Shown here: one piece after another, positions 1 to 11,026 of the stretch
How positions within the stretch are numbered: the stretch's first letter is position 1
Layout: each line of letters begins with the position of its first letter
NCBI GenBank assembly: GCA_021307315.1
Contig: JAJSPD010000018.1
Location: 620,001 to 684,000 of the forward strand
DNA from: Bisporella sp. PMI_857
Lineage: Eukaryota > Ascomycota > Leotiomycetes > Helotiales > Helotiaceae
Direction: 5' to 3'
Length of the DNA: 64,000 bases
Notes under the pieces: generated by a model
The model's input: the letters and a program-made list of their open reading frames with translations, nothing else
What the model was told of the DNA's origin: nothing
Databases searched by the model: none
Made by a program: the position numbers and the translations under genes

Positions 1-1720
1 GTCGAAAGCCGGACAAATGTCTCTTCCGCAACTCTATAGGGCTATCCAACGCAAATACCCCTATTTTGTTCTGAAAACATCTACCTCAGGATGGCAAAGT
101 AGTGTACGTCACAACTTGTCTCAGCACGCTGCTTTCCAGAAAACGGAGAGAGATGGTAAGGGCTGGATGTGGGCGATCGTTCCGGGAACTTCGATCGAAA
201 AAGAAAAAAAAAGAAGAACCACTCCGCCTGCGCAGAATTATCCTGGGTCTCATCAACCAATCTACCAAGCTGGCCAACCTCACAATGGTTATCAATATCC
301 CCCGAATATGATGCCAAGCTACCCATATGCGACTCCTCAAATGCCAATGCATGGCTACCAAGGACCGTATCTTCCCCAGCAACTGAATGGACATCAGTAT
401 CCTATCCCTGCTCCTATGACTGGTCAGCCACATGCTCCTGCAAATATACCTCCAGCTATGTTTGCCCCGCCGCCAGGCATAACACAAACTGCTAGTTCAT
501 ACAGCTCACCATATGCACCAAAGCCACCGGCTTCCACACCACCACAAAACAGTCCTCCCGCTTCGCAGCCTCCCCTACTACAAAACCAACAATCTCCGAT
601 CTCGCAACCCACGATGGCACAACCTACGGTCTCACAAGCTACGAATGCACAGTCACAGGTTGGGCCCGAGTCGCAAGTTGCATCTCAATTACGAGTTGGA
701 AGCCAGTCGCAGAATGGGCTTCAGTCCCAACCTGGATCTCAACTGCAAGATGATTCCCAATCACAACCTGCGCCTCAATCACAGCCTGTACATCAGCCAC
801 AAATCCCGATTCACAATAATACCACGCAGCCACAACAAGATGTTCAAATTCAACAGGTTCCTCACAAAACACTGGCTTCCCAGAACCCACCGAATCCCCA
901 GAATGGATCAGCTGGCCAAAACGCTCACGTAAGTGGTCAAGCACCACAAGTGCTACCGCAAGTTTTATCTCATCAGCCTACATCTGATTCCAAAACTTCA
1001 ATACAAGATGATACTGCTCCATGGGGGGGCTTCTTAGAGAGGTTCAAGCCTATTATGGTCAGTTCATTGATGGGTAAATCGGCGAATCCTGAGGCAGTGG
1101 TTGAATCAGCAATAAACAGGCTACTAGGAAAAACTAGCGAGAGCATGACTACGGGTAATCTTCAGGAAGAACAAGAGGAGACTCGAATTTTTGAGACCAT
1201 GAAAAATGCATTGAAGGGCATTCCGTTGTTCGATTACGGCGCAGTGTCAGCGAGAAGATCTGAAGCAGAAGATCAACGATCTGTCCAAGCACATCAATCA
1301 CCAGTGAACAATGACGCTAGAGATGATCACGCAGCTCCCAAATCTCCTACTACCACAGGTCACGGGGTGTCAAGCCCGTCTATTTCAAGGCCATTGGTCA
1401 TAGGTCAGGAGATTTCTATTCCGAATGGAACCTTTCTTACCAATGCCTTGCCGAAGGCTCCTGCTACGGAGACTGATGTTGTTGGTCCTCAAGGCAGTGC
1501 GTTGTCGCCCAACTCCGAATCTATCAACACACATAGCATGAATGGTGCCAGCACAACACAGGCAGTTCTCAGTGAAAAGGAACCTGCAGGACAGAAAAGG
1601 GCCTACGACTCGGCGGATGAATGGTCAGAACGAGAGACGAAGAGACGGGCAATTGAGCCCGAGAATGCAGAGCAGATTAAACAAGAGTGCCTGCCGGCAG
1701 TTTCGGTTGGGAATCCGTGA
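1..1720 (+). CDS. Forkhead-domain transcription factor, 5' truncated by window edge
   Basis: The frame is open from the first bases of the window, so the gene starts upstream; the first Met in view is at 17. The visible N-terminus is the second half of a forkhead winged helix: SLPQLYRAIQRKYPYF, then SGWQSSVRHNLS (recognition helix) and KGWMWAIVPG, followed by a basic KEKKRR patch. The remaining ~480 residues are low-complexity, rich in Pro, Gln and Ser, with repeated SQSQ-type stretches, typical of an activation or scaffold region. Forkhead proteins bind DNA in the nucleus and in fungi control cell-cycle or ribosomal-protein genes. The helix resembles the Fhl1/Fkh group, but an FHA domain, which would decide, lies outside the window. 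No intron is needed in the visible part. The C-terminus carries a basic segment (ETKRRAIEPE). Confidence 0.85.
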   Translation, partial: SKAGQMSLPQLYRAIQRKYPYFVLKTSTSGWQSSVRHNLSQHAAFQKTERDGKGWMWAIVPGTSIEKEKKRRTTPPAQNYPGSHQPIYQAGQPHNGYQYPPNMMPSYPYATPQMPMHGYQGPYLPQQLNGHQYPIPAPMTGQPHAPANIPPAMFAPPPGITQTASSYSSPYAPKPPASTPPQNSPPASQPPLLQNQQSPISQPTMAQPTVSQATNAQSQVGPESQVASQLRVGSQSQNGLQSQPGSQLQDDSQSQPAPQSQPVHQPQIPIHNNTTQPQQDVQIQQVPHKTLASQNPPNPQNGSAGQNAHVSGQAPQVLPQVLSHQPTSDSKTSIQDDTAPWGGFLERFKPIMVSSLMGKSANPEAVVESAINRLLGKTSESMTTGNLQEEQEETRIFETMKNALKGIPLFDYGAVSARRSEAEDQRSVQAHQSPVNNDARDDHAAPKSPTTTGHGVSSPSISRPLVIGQEISIPNGTFLTNALPKAPATETDVVGPQGSALSPNSESINTHSMNGASTTQAVLSEKEPAGQKRAYDSADEWSERETKRRAIEPENAEQIKQECLPAVSVGNP

Positions 1721-3882
1721 ATTGTAGGGAACCGGTGTTATGTTTTACGAATGTGAAATGTGTGGCATATGATTGGGGGAACAAAAAGCATTATGCTTTC
1801 AGGAGTTTGGGGGTTTTCGATGGGTCAAAGCATTAAAGGCATGGGATGGCACAGCATTTGTAGCGTGTTGCAGGATTGGCACACTCTTGCAAGGCGTTTT
1901 TGATATCCAACTGGAGTTGGCGGCTCAGCATATATCTTGGTTGAGGTGGCCACTAGTGCTCTATACATAGTCTGTCAGACATATAAAATATGCAAGAAAC
2001 ATTCTATTTTAATTTACCCTCTTTCTATTGTTACTACATGATGTGGTCCAGCCGAAATAAGTCCGCATGTAACATCTGTTTTAAGGGGATATACAAGGCG
2101 TAATGAGTTAAAAGGAGACAACGACCAAATGGAAAGTCCAAGAAATTTGACCTGCAACAGCTCCTGTCTGACCATTCAGTCATAAGCTCGTTCTGTTTTG
2201 CGAGGGTAAAACAACTCCAGGCATCCCCAATGATTGATGCTTCAAACTTGTCGTGTGCCAGTGAACGCTATCCCCTTCCATAGCAACACCCAAAAGGGGC
2301 TCTGGCACAAGGATACAGCGTAGAAAATTTCGCAAATAGCATAAGATGTTCCTTCTAGAAAGCTGACTTCTTCACATCTCATCTCTGTTTCGGTTTCCGA
2401 TCTGTGGTTCTGTATCAGATATAGTTCATGGGGGGGGAAGTCGGATCGCCCAGCTCGAGTGAAATTCCTGCTGACACTTCTAAGCCAATTTGGCATTCGC
2501 ATTTAAAAGCCGAAGTCGGTAATATCGCACGACATTATACATAAGATTTAACATACCTTAACCCTTGTTTGGCATAAGCATGCCGCGGAGGAAAGCACTC
2601 TGAAAGGCACTTCCGCTCAAGTCCTCTTAGCTCCTGGTGTACCAGACTAGGCCTGGATATTCCGATAATGGACGCGCCTATGTGACACAAACTTCGGAGT
2701 CATCAATTTCAGCTCTCTCGTCATGTTTGTAAGAGTAAAAGCGGCTCGGCCGGCGAAACAGAACAAATTATCGCCCGGTTGATATGGCTGGGTATTTCCT
2801 TTTCCTGTTGTTCAAAGCCGCTGGATTTCCGATCATGTATCCCGCGTGAAGCCTTGTTTCTCTCTGTCATGTCCATTAAAGTAGATTGAATCTCCTCGGT
2901 ACTGGGCACTGGTCCTTGCAGAAGTTACAAACTGACTGGAGAAGGAGAGCTCCAGGGCACAAACCAAGAAAGTTCATTCCCCGCAATAGAGTTGGGCTAT
3001 TTGACGAGCCGTCTCCGTCTTGAGGCCTCAACTAGCAGAACCCATGAAGAGATGGATTTATGGACATGGGATACGAGGAGTTGAAGGTGCGACATGGGAC
3101 TCAAGAGAAGTGGTCTGAAAGTTAATAATTGTGTTAAAAAACCTAAGGCGTCAACATAGCTGGTAGAGAGACTCTGAATCTCAGAGATTGAGGGATTGTC
3201 CTTGTTGAAGTAGAAAGTCTCAGTCCTAGCTGTCCCGCTTCTGCCGACATTGAAGGTTGAGTCGTGTTGTGAAGACGATCAACATAAAATAAACTAGATA
3301 AGGGAAAGAAAGCTCTATATAATTCAAACAATTAAGAGCTATGATCTTCAAATGAGGCGGAAGTGTGTGCCACGATGGCCTCAATGTGGGCTACCAATTC
3401 GCTTGCTCAAATCAGGGATAATAGAGACATCGCTGCACATGCATATGGTATCTTGAAATCATCCCAACAACCATGCGATGCCAAAAGACCGATTCAGCAA
3501 AGCTAATGTCCAATATAGGCTTTTGCTGGTAGAGTGGATTACGGCGCAGGCTTGGCCAATGGATCAGCAGTTCGCGAGTTCGCCCCGCGAGGCTACAAAA
3601 TTATTTGACGAGACTTCTTGGATCATACCCATGCAATGCACAAACGATACAATGCAGATGGCATAGGATGAACTACGTGGGCTTGCAATGAGCGCCTCTT
3701 GATTGTCCTGTTGTAGAGCGGCACATCTCGTCCACACCATAGCTGCTTAGCCAGAGAAATCATAACAGGTATAAAGTATTCAATGCCATTTTCAAATCTT
3801 CACCCGGAGAATCTCATTCATGATATGTTATTGTGTGTCTCTCTGTCCGTTTTCAACATATCACCCTTAGTACGTTAAACGA
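1721..3882. other. Intergenic, 2.2 kb
   Basis: No open frame longer than about 90 codons with plausible composition on either strand. It should hold the 3' UTR of the forkhead gene and the promoter of the 3883 gene. I see no tRNA, repeat or mobile element. Confidence 0.5.
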
Positions 3883-4389
3883 ATGTCGTTCGGGGATTAT
3901 AATCGGTACTGGATACCAAACTTTGACATTAACAAGAAAGTCATCACACAAGAGATCCAGTACTACCTAGGTCCAGATGCAACTGTCCGGCCATATACTC
4001 GAGAAGTGCGTAAAGAGGCCATATTATCCATGATTATATCACTTGCTGACCCATATCTTTCTAGGGCGAGGATGGATTCCTTATTACAACTCCCGGAGAG
4101 TGCTTGACAGATGTACACATAAAGCCACACAATCACTACAGTGATTATAGAGTGCCATTGACTCTTTGTATAGGAACAGATTGATGACATCTGCCGCAAA
4201 TCAAAGGAGGTATGGGAAAAGCAAGCTGCTGCACGGTCACAGAAGGAGTCGGATAAGCAACTGAAGAGGCCGCTTCACCAACCTATCGTAGTTTCTCGTG
4301 GATCAAAGTCAGACTCAAGACACCGCCATCATCGTGACGAGAGACGCCGTTCAGGCGAGAGTCGACATGGGGAAGGGTCCAGATGGTGA
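3883..4389 (+). CDS. Small conserved fungal protein of unknown function, 3 exons, 128 aa
   Basis: Exons 3883-4005, 4065-4112 and 4174-4389 join in frame. Intron 1 is 4006-4064 (GTGCGT..CTAG) and intron 2 is 4113-4173 (GTACAC..ATAG). The joined protein reads through a coherent block, YTREGEDGFLITTPGECLTD, continuing EQIDDICRKSKEVWEKQAAA, which strongly supports the splicing: neither intron frame gives this. The N-terminal half (VITQEIQYYLGPDATVRPYT) looks like a conserved globular region. The C-terminal ~45 residues are basic and Arg/Ser/His-rich (RHRHHRDERRRSGESRHG), probably disordered and possibly nucleic-acid binding. I recall similar blocks in uncharacterised ascomycete proteins but know no function. 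It stands alone, with long gaps on both sides. Confidence 0.75.
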
Positions 4390-5570
4390 AAATTGAGCCA
4401 AAAACACAGCCATCATTTCAACGATATTTGTGCGAGGAAATATAGTGGAGATGTTGGTTCTTGTGCTAATGCATGGCGGTTGGATGTTTGACACGATTTA
4501 GCATATGTTCTTATCGTATTTGAATTCTTATGGGCCCATCAACTGTAGTCCGCAATTCAATATTTTCTCAGCTATGGGCGTGCAACGCTAAAAACTAATT
4601 TATGCAACCTGCTGGACATCTATGAGATATTGCCACTAGACCGCTGTCCTGCAAGTTCCACTACATGAAAGAGCGGTCAGAGAGACGCAAACAGCAAACA
4701 TGGCGTGGCACTACCAACTTTAGGAATGTTCCGTATGAAAGGCGAACTGTACGTATATGTGCAAATATTCGAGCACGTTCTACTAGCTTTGGCCTATTAA
4801 GTGGTAGAACAAGAGGACGATCCTCAAAAGCCAACCGAAATTAGATATTGAGGAACTGAGTGCTATCAAGACATGACTACGCTCAACGTGTCTCAAGTTT
4901 CGTAGTGCAGTGATCGAACATCGCACTCATAGTCCCTGGCGGCTATGTTGCTCAAAGACGAAGTAGAATATTTACATGATGTGACGGTCCAAGAGTAGGA
5001 CTGTTGACAAAGGCCCCAACGATACTAAAATGCTTGCTGTTTGGAACAAGAAAGCTGGTCCTCCTAGTGCTCTATGCCGTTTCTAGTTTCGTCAGCAAGA
5101 TTCCTCCTACGTGGAGCCTTGAGGTTCAGAGTACAGCATAAGAAATCAGAAGAATTAATGGATGACGTTTGTCTCATAGCTATTTTCGCAGCATCGAATA
5201 AACGAGATTCAAGTTTGTTCATCATGTGAAAGCCTTGAAGTTGAGAATGAGAAGTTTGTACGAACCCGATTTGTCCTAAATTGTGGATGGAACGAAGGTT
5301 GAATTTCGAACCTGATGGATTAACATAGGATCTGTGCAAGGTTAGCCATGACATTCGTGCTCAGAATCACGCTTCACAATATCGATATTGTTAAAGTAGC
5401 TCAGAATTCAGCCATTTGTTTTCAACAATGGGCTTCAGTCGGTAATTTCCAGCGTGCAAAGCACACAATGTTCATCATAGCTCATAAATTCTTACTTTAA
5501 GGAAAATATTCTACATACCAAACACATTGGAATACATTGCCATGATGCGCGGATGAGTTTATAGGGGGTC
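4390..5570. other. Intergenic, 1.2 kb
   Basis: Convergent space between the 128-aa gene and TEN1. Only short frames, the longest a 96-codon minus frame at 5064-5354 with no recognisable domain. Nothing else seen. Confidence 0.5.
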
Positions 5571-5972
5571 TCATAGAGGTGTCACCGAGCGGCGCTGCTC
5601 CAGTACTGTCTCGTAATCTTCCAATTTTATAGGGCCAGAGGACCAAAGAACGAGAGCCTGAACGATGACATTCACCAGAGATACATGGTGGTCATCCGCT
5701 TCCTGCGCCTGCTTTATGTACCCTATCACATTAACCCATTCGCCGACTTGAGTCTCGTTGGATTTTAGGGTGCTAAGCAGAAGCTCTACCTCAACTAGGG
5801 CAATCACCTTGTGTCCAGGCGGATAGTTGTGCTGCAATGTTAACGTTGCGCTCTTCGTAGAGTATGCTGTCACACAACCCAAGAACCTGACTTTTTCTCC
5901 AAGGGTGCATTTCTGCAGCTCAGAAAGCAGAACCAAGCTGCTGGGAAGGGGTCCATACTGTACTCCTGCCAT
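5571..5972 (-). CDS. TEN1: CST complex subunit Ten1 (telomere capping)
   Basis: Single exon, 133 aa, with ATG at 5972. The protein is a single OB-fold: GPLPSSLVLLSELQKCTLGE, KVRFLGCVTAYSTKSATLTL, then EVELLLSTLKSNETQVGEWV and NVIGYIK. This order and length match fungal Ten1 as I know the family. Ten1 binds Stn1 and, with Cdc13 or Ctc1, protects the telomeric single strand and regulates fill-in synthesis. The start is supported because the family begins just before the GPLPS block. It is divergent from SNF7 with about 600 bp between starts. Nothing is unusual apart from a short variable C-terminal tail. Confidence 0.85.
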   Translation of the reverse strand: MAGVQYGPLPSSLVLLSELQKCTLGEKVRFLGCVTAYSTKSATLTLQHNYPPGHKVIALVEVELLLSTLKSNETQVGEWVNVIGYIKQAQEADDHHVSLVNVIVQALVLWSSGPIKLEDYETVLEQRRSVTPL

Positions 5973-6574
5973 CCATCACATAATATCGAACTCTGCTGAG
6001 GGCGATGAAGGCAGATACAGAGAGATAGAGTTGAAATGGAGGTGAAAATGACTGGACAGTAGGAAAGATGGAAAGAATGGGAAAGAGAGATTTGGTGTAG
6101 ACGAGCTTATATAATCACAAGAGCTTGGCACGACCCGTGATTATTTACCATCGTCATATGGCAAAGTGGGGCTGACAGAACACCTTGGACTGCTCTCGTT
6201 ACCTATTCATAACCCAAGCACTCTCACCTTGCACAGGCAACCATTCACATAAACAAAGTCCGCATCACGAAACAACTTCTCTTACATCTACCTACATAGC
6301 CTAGAAAGAATCTTTCCTCCTCAGCTTCAACTACGCTTTGCAGGCCTCAATCTATTGTGAGGTTCCCGACGCCCCACCATCGAAGAATAGGTACTTTCTA
6401 GGGCTTTAATAGTAATATCAGATCCAACACGAGCGGATACACTGCGTGAAAGAAGCCTCCACATATTATATTACCTTTAGACAGATTCTAGCGCAAGAGG
6501 CAGGCTTTCTGGGGGACTCAGCAAACCCTCTTCGGCGGACCTCTTCAAGTCAATAGCCAAGTACATAGTTCAAT
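5973..6574. promoter_or_regulatory. Divergent upstream region of TEN1 and SNF7
   Basis: A 602-bp space between two ATGs facing apart, so it must carry both promoters and 5' UTRs. I see pyrimidine-rich stretches (around 6275-6330) of the kind common upstream of fungal start codons, but no specific site I can name. Confidence 0.4.
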
Positions 6575-7417
6575 ATGTCTGGAGTCTGGGGTTGGTTTGG
6601 AGGACAGAGTGCCCAGAAGAGAAAAGACACGCCCAAAAATGCCATCCTTGCATTGCGACAGCAGCTGGAGATGTTACAGAAGCGCGAGCGTCATCTTCAA
6701 AACCAGATGGATGAGCAAGACGCCATCGCGAGAAAGAATGTGAGCACTAACAAGAATGGTTTGTCCTACCCAGCGCTTGAGATGAAATAGTAATACCAAC
6801 CGCTCAATAGCTGCCCGGGCTGCCTTGAAGCGGAAGAAGCAACATGAACACACCCTTGATCAGACAACCGCTCAGATTTCGACCTTAGAACAGCAAATAT
6901 ACTCCATCGAAGCTGCAAATATCAACAGAGAGACTCTTGCGGCGATGGAGAATGCTGGTAAAGCGATGGCGCAAATACACGGCAAGCTCAATATCGATAA
7001 AGTTGATGAGACAATGTATGTTCTCGTTTCTTTTTACTATCATAAGATGAATGCTAACCATTGGTATAGTGAGAAACTTCGAGAACAACATGCTCTGGGC
7101 GAAGAGATTGCCAACGCCATCACAAGTGCTCCTATTGGGGAGGCTGTCGATGAAGGGGAACTGGAGGATGCGCTGGCAGAGCTTGAACAAGAAGAGCTTG
7201 ATGATAAGATGCTAAAAACAGGCACTGTTCCAGTTGGGGATGAAATACATAGATTGCCTGCGGCTAGCAATCACGAGCGTAAGTTCTTTTTCCCCTACAT
7301 GTTATCAACTGTTAACTGCTAAATATCCAAACAGCCAAAGGAAAAGCACCTGTTCATTTGGAAGAGGACGACGAAGAGGAAGAACTTCGGAAACTGCAGG
7401 CAGAAATGGCCATATAA
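6575..7417 (+). CDS. SNF7: ESCRT-III subunit Snf7/Vps32
   Basis: Four exons: 6575-6758, 6811-7015, 7070-7278, 7335-7417, giving 226 aa in frame. Introns are 52, 54 and 56 nt; the second has a clear GCTAAC branch point. The N-terminus (MSGVWGWFGG) is the membrane-inserting amphipathic start of Snf7. A coiled core follows, with KKQHEHTLDQTTAQI and ENAGKAMAQIHGKLNIDKVD, then the acidic helix GEAVDEGELEDALAELEQEE. The C-terminal ELRKLQAEMAI resembles a MIM motif bound by Vps4. Snf7 polymerises on endosomes to drive multivesicular-body formation and, in fungi, also serves the Rim/Pal pH-sensing pathway. The first splice uses a weak donor (GTTTGT) but is needed to give the family sequence NKNAARAALKRKK. 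Confidence 0.93.
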
Positions 7418-9484
7418 ATGGGACGACAATATGGGCCTATCTTTTCTTGATTCGACAATTGCATCTGCTGCGGACGAGAATTGCATTATGCTAGGGGTAG
7501 GGGGGCTTTGGGCATGGGATTTTGTGTCAGCCGTTAAGAGATTCTTGGGGACCCGGCGTTCTAGGATCATGTCTGCCGTAACTTTCGATGTGCTACCGGA
7601 ATTTTTACTTATATTGAAACACATAGTATTCTCCTGTTGATATACATTTTCAGGGTGAATATTGTGTGAACTGAAAGCAGTTACGCGGTGGTCATTACGG
7701 AGTAACACAAGCGCAAGGCGTGTCTCAAGCTGCCGGTACTTCTCCCGTTATCTTGATGATTCAAACCCAGAAGCCAAGTGGCTAGGTTAGTTGAATTCGA
7801 GAATACCTCTTAGGAGAGGACCGGGAAGCCTGCTATCGTCATGTTTTCGGAACAGAGCCTAATAGATGTATATATGATCTAGTATGTTTTTCTAGTACTC
7901 AAGGATGGTTCCAATACAGAACAATTACTGCGCTAGGAGATAAGTACCTTGCCCTTGATAATAAAAAGTAGAGAAGGCAACATGGTTGATACTTGTGATG
8001 TTCCAATGGGGTGGGTGACGGTTGTGGTACCTGCTTGGGTGGCTCTGCTAGGAACGGTCTGTTCGCTAGCCGAAGTTGCCATAGCTATTTGAGATGCCGC
8101 GGGAGAATGATGTAAATTCTGTCTTTCCTATCATGTGTCTTACTGCTCAACCATTAACCACATCTGCTCTCCCTCCCGCCACACCGAAGTATGCCAAACC
8201 ACCAATTTCCTGCCAGGAGCCCAAACAAGGCCTTGTGCATGCTGAATTTGATGTCCGACCCATTTGCCAATCTTTACTTACTCATCTCGAAGCCATAAAA
8301 GCCGTAAGGATCCGATAATGAAGCATACGGAGCACAACACGTTGCACTGCTACTGTATGGATGCGCTTCGATGCATTAGCCCGTAATGTAGTGCGTCGGG
8401 CCGCCAATCCCCTGAAAGGCATCCAGACCATCACCACCACCCCGTCCCAGAGCAAAACATGAGAGCGGACTTCCTTTATTGCAGGAATCTTTTAATACTA
8501 ACTGTATATCATTCGAGAGTATTTAATCTGTTGAATACTGCAGTGTAGTGTGTCCATCTATTCTTTGACATACCAAACGAATCCCAGACCTATTAGCGCC
8601 CGATCGTCCGCCACGGAATCGAGCTCTGTCGTGTTGGCTCGCATCGCATCTTGGGCAGCAGTGGAGTGACTGCTACCCCGTAATGCTTGTGCTATATCCT
8701 TCCGGGTCCCTGCAATGCACACAAAAAAAAAGACGACATAAGATTAGGAATTCTCTTGTTCCTGCAATGCGGCATGATGCGACGTGGCTCGAATGCCTCA
8801 CATTGGCCCAATGGGGTTGAAGCAGCAGGTTGATCATTTGCATCTCCACATGCCTGCCAACTGGCTTGGGATATACCTACTTCGGTACTTTGCTTTATTG
8901 ATATACAGCAAGTCAGTGGTGGAGTGGGATCATATAGGTTCCCCCCCACGGGATTCGCCTTCCCCAGCATTGAATTGGTGTGGTTCAGTATGGCATTGAG
9001 AGTCCTGGCACTGCTGTTGCTTTCCGTCCTTGCTGCTTCTCTTCTCATTCTCCAAGTTGAGATCAAACCAATGAGATGCTTCTTTCTCTCTGATACGCTA
9101 CATACGGGCAATCTATTTACTCAGTTCGTAAAATATAGCCCCGTTCACTGTCATATGATCTTCATATCTATGTTCACATTAGCAGACCCATTCCATCTCT
9201 CCATCCTATATCCTCATTCGTACTTCTACCAGCCACGTCGGACTCCCATTATCCCTCCTTGGTGTTTGCGTCACAGAATTCTACCGAGCGGGTACCATCC
9301 CATTCTGCTCTGCTTGCTTCTTGAAACATTAGGTACCCACGCTTCAGTTCTATTAGTCGACATTGTTGTTGTTGCTTGTTATTGCTGTTATGGGGAATTA
9401 ATTCAAAAAGAGACCTTAAATCTTTCTTGATTGATGCTTCAACCTCTACGCTGTAGTATCTCCTGAGGTCTTCTGTACTCTGGT
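7418..9484. other. Intergenic, 2.1 kb, upstream of the giant repeat gene
   Basis: Long space before the giant gene. A pyrimidine-rich stretch covers roughly 9010-9300. A 168-codon plus frame (8924-9430) has a hydrophobic segment but no homology I recognise, and I do not call it. The region may hold a long 5' UTR or further 5' exons of the giant gene. Confidence 0.4.
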
Positions 9485-10983
9485 ATGGATACGTCTCAAA
9501 TTTCATTCTGTCCATATCGGGCAAGTATCAATCCGCAATGGTCCGCCGTCCAGGTTACGGAGCACTCGGCACCAGTTACTGTCTCACGTGTGCCTCAATA
9601 TACGAAACACACCGAACCTGTGTTCTTTACTGGCACCGCGAGAGATTTAGAGCTTCTGGAAAACTCCACGAAAGCCAATGGTACGTTTAGATGACTATTT
9701 TGATGTGCTTTAACTGGCTTTCCAGACTTGCTAATGCATATATTTCCATAGATGATTCTACCAATGGTATGACCTTCGCACGAGAAAACGAGCTCGTTTT
9801 AATGCTAATCAACTGTATAGTGCCTCCTGCTGGGGACTCCGGGAAATATCTTGATTCAGAGCCCGCTGCAGAAGAAGCTAGTAACATAGATGGGGACAAT
9901 GGGACGCAAATTGTGGCTAGTGAGGAGATGCCGGGGGCAGCTGCCATGGATGATAGCAATGAAGCCGCAGTCCCGGATCCATTACCCAAGGAAACAAGTG
10001 AGGAGCCAAGTGCAGCTCCGGCAGAAGAAATTAGCCCACCATCTGCGCCAAGCATCTCAGAGCCTCCAAAAGAGCAACCAGTATGTGACGAAGAGACTGG
10101 TAACAGCGAACACCATCATGCTGTACATTTCGCCGAGGGCACTGCACCGCCAGCTCCAGACTCGCCGACAGCTAGACCCGCTTCCCCTGCAAAAGCGAAA
10201 AGGGAGAAATCAAAGAAGGAGATCAAAAAGGAGAAAGCCGCCAAAGAAAAGATAGCAAGAGAACAGGCTGCAGAGAAGAAGGCAGAGGTTGCTAGGGAGA
10301 AGGCCGCTAAAGACAAAGCCGCTAAAGAACAAGCTGCCATAGAAAAGACGGCAAAAGAGAAAGCGGCTAAGGAGAAAGCTGCTAAAGAAAAGGCCGCCAA
10401 AGAACAGGCAGCAAAAGAGAAGGCTGAAGCGGCAAAGGCAAAGGCTGCTAAAGCTGCAGAGGAGAGGGCTGCACAGCTAGAGAAGGATCTTGAGTCAGGA
10501 AATACTGACGAACCCGACAGGCCAGAGAAAGGTCACAAGGGATCCAAGAAGGATAATAGGAAGAAAGAGAAAAGTAAAGGTAGCCACAAGGGAGGCAAAT
10601 CAAAAGCCACAGCTACAGTAAGTAAACATCCCAGACACTATGTTGTGACTTAAATCTTGTGCTATGGAATTTAAAGTTATAAAAGGCAGTACTGAAACTA
10701 AAATATTTAGGTTGGAGTAGTAGCTGCGGCCGTAGCAGCGATTGAGCAGTCAAAGCCTAGCAATAATGAGCCAAAGCCCTCAGACAATGCATCTGAACCT
10801 GCAGAAAATCAGCCAGGTCCTGTTGCAGAAATTGAGGCGCCATCCGTCTCGGATACAACGGCAGATGGTGTTCCCCAGCAAGCAGAAAATGACCAGGAAA
10901 AGACACTTGAAGATATATCTCAAGGTGATCCTTCTCAAGTAGAGAGCAGCACAGATACACCACCACCAGCACCAGAGCGAGAG

Positions 10984-11026
<43 letters not shown>

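Noticed and set aside
8692..9111. 139-codon minus frame
   Set aside because: Random-looking composition, no domain, and overlaps the other upstream frames.
8924..9430. 168-codon plus frame with hydrophobic segment LRVLALLLLSVLAASLLI
   Set aside because: Pyrimidine-rich upstream DNA of the giant gene easily yields Leu/Ser/Phe-rich frames; no homology or splice support.
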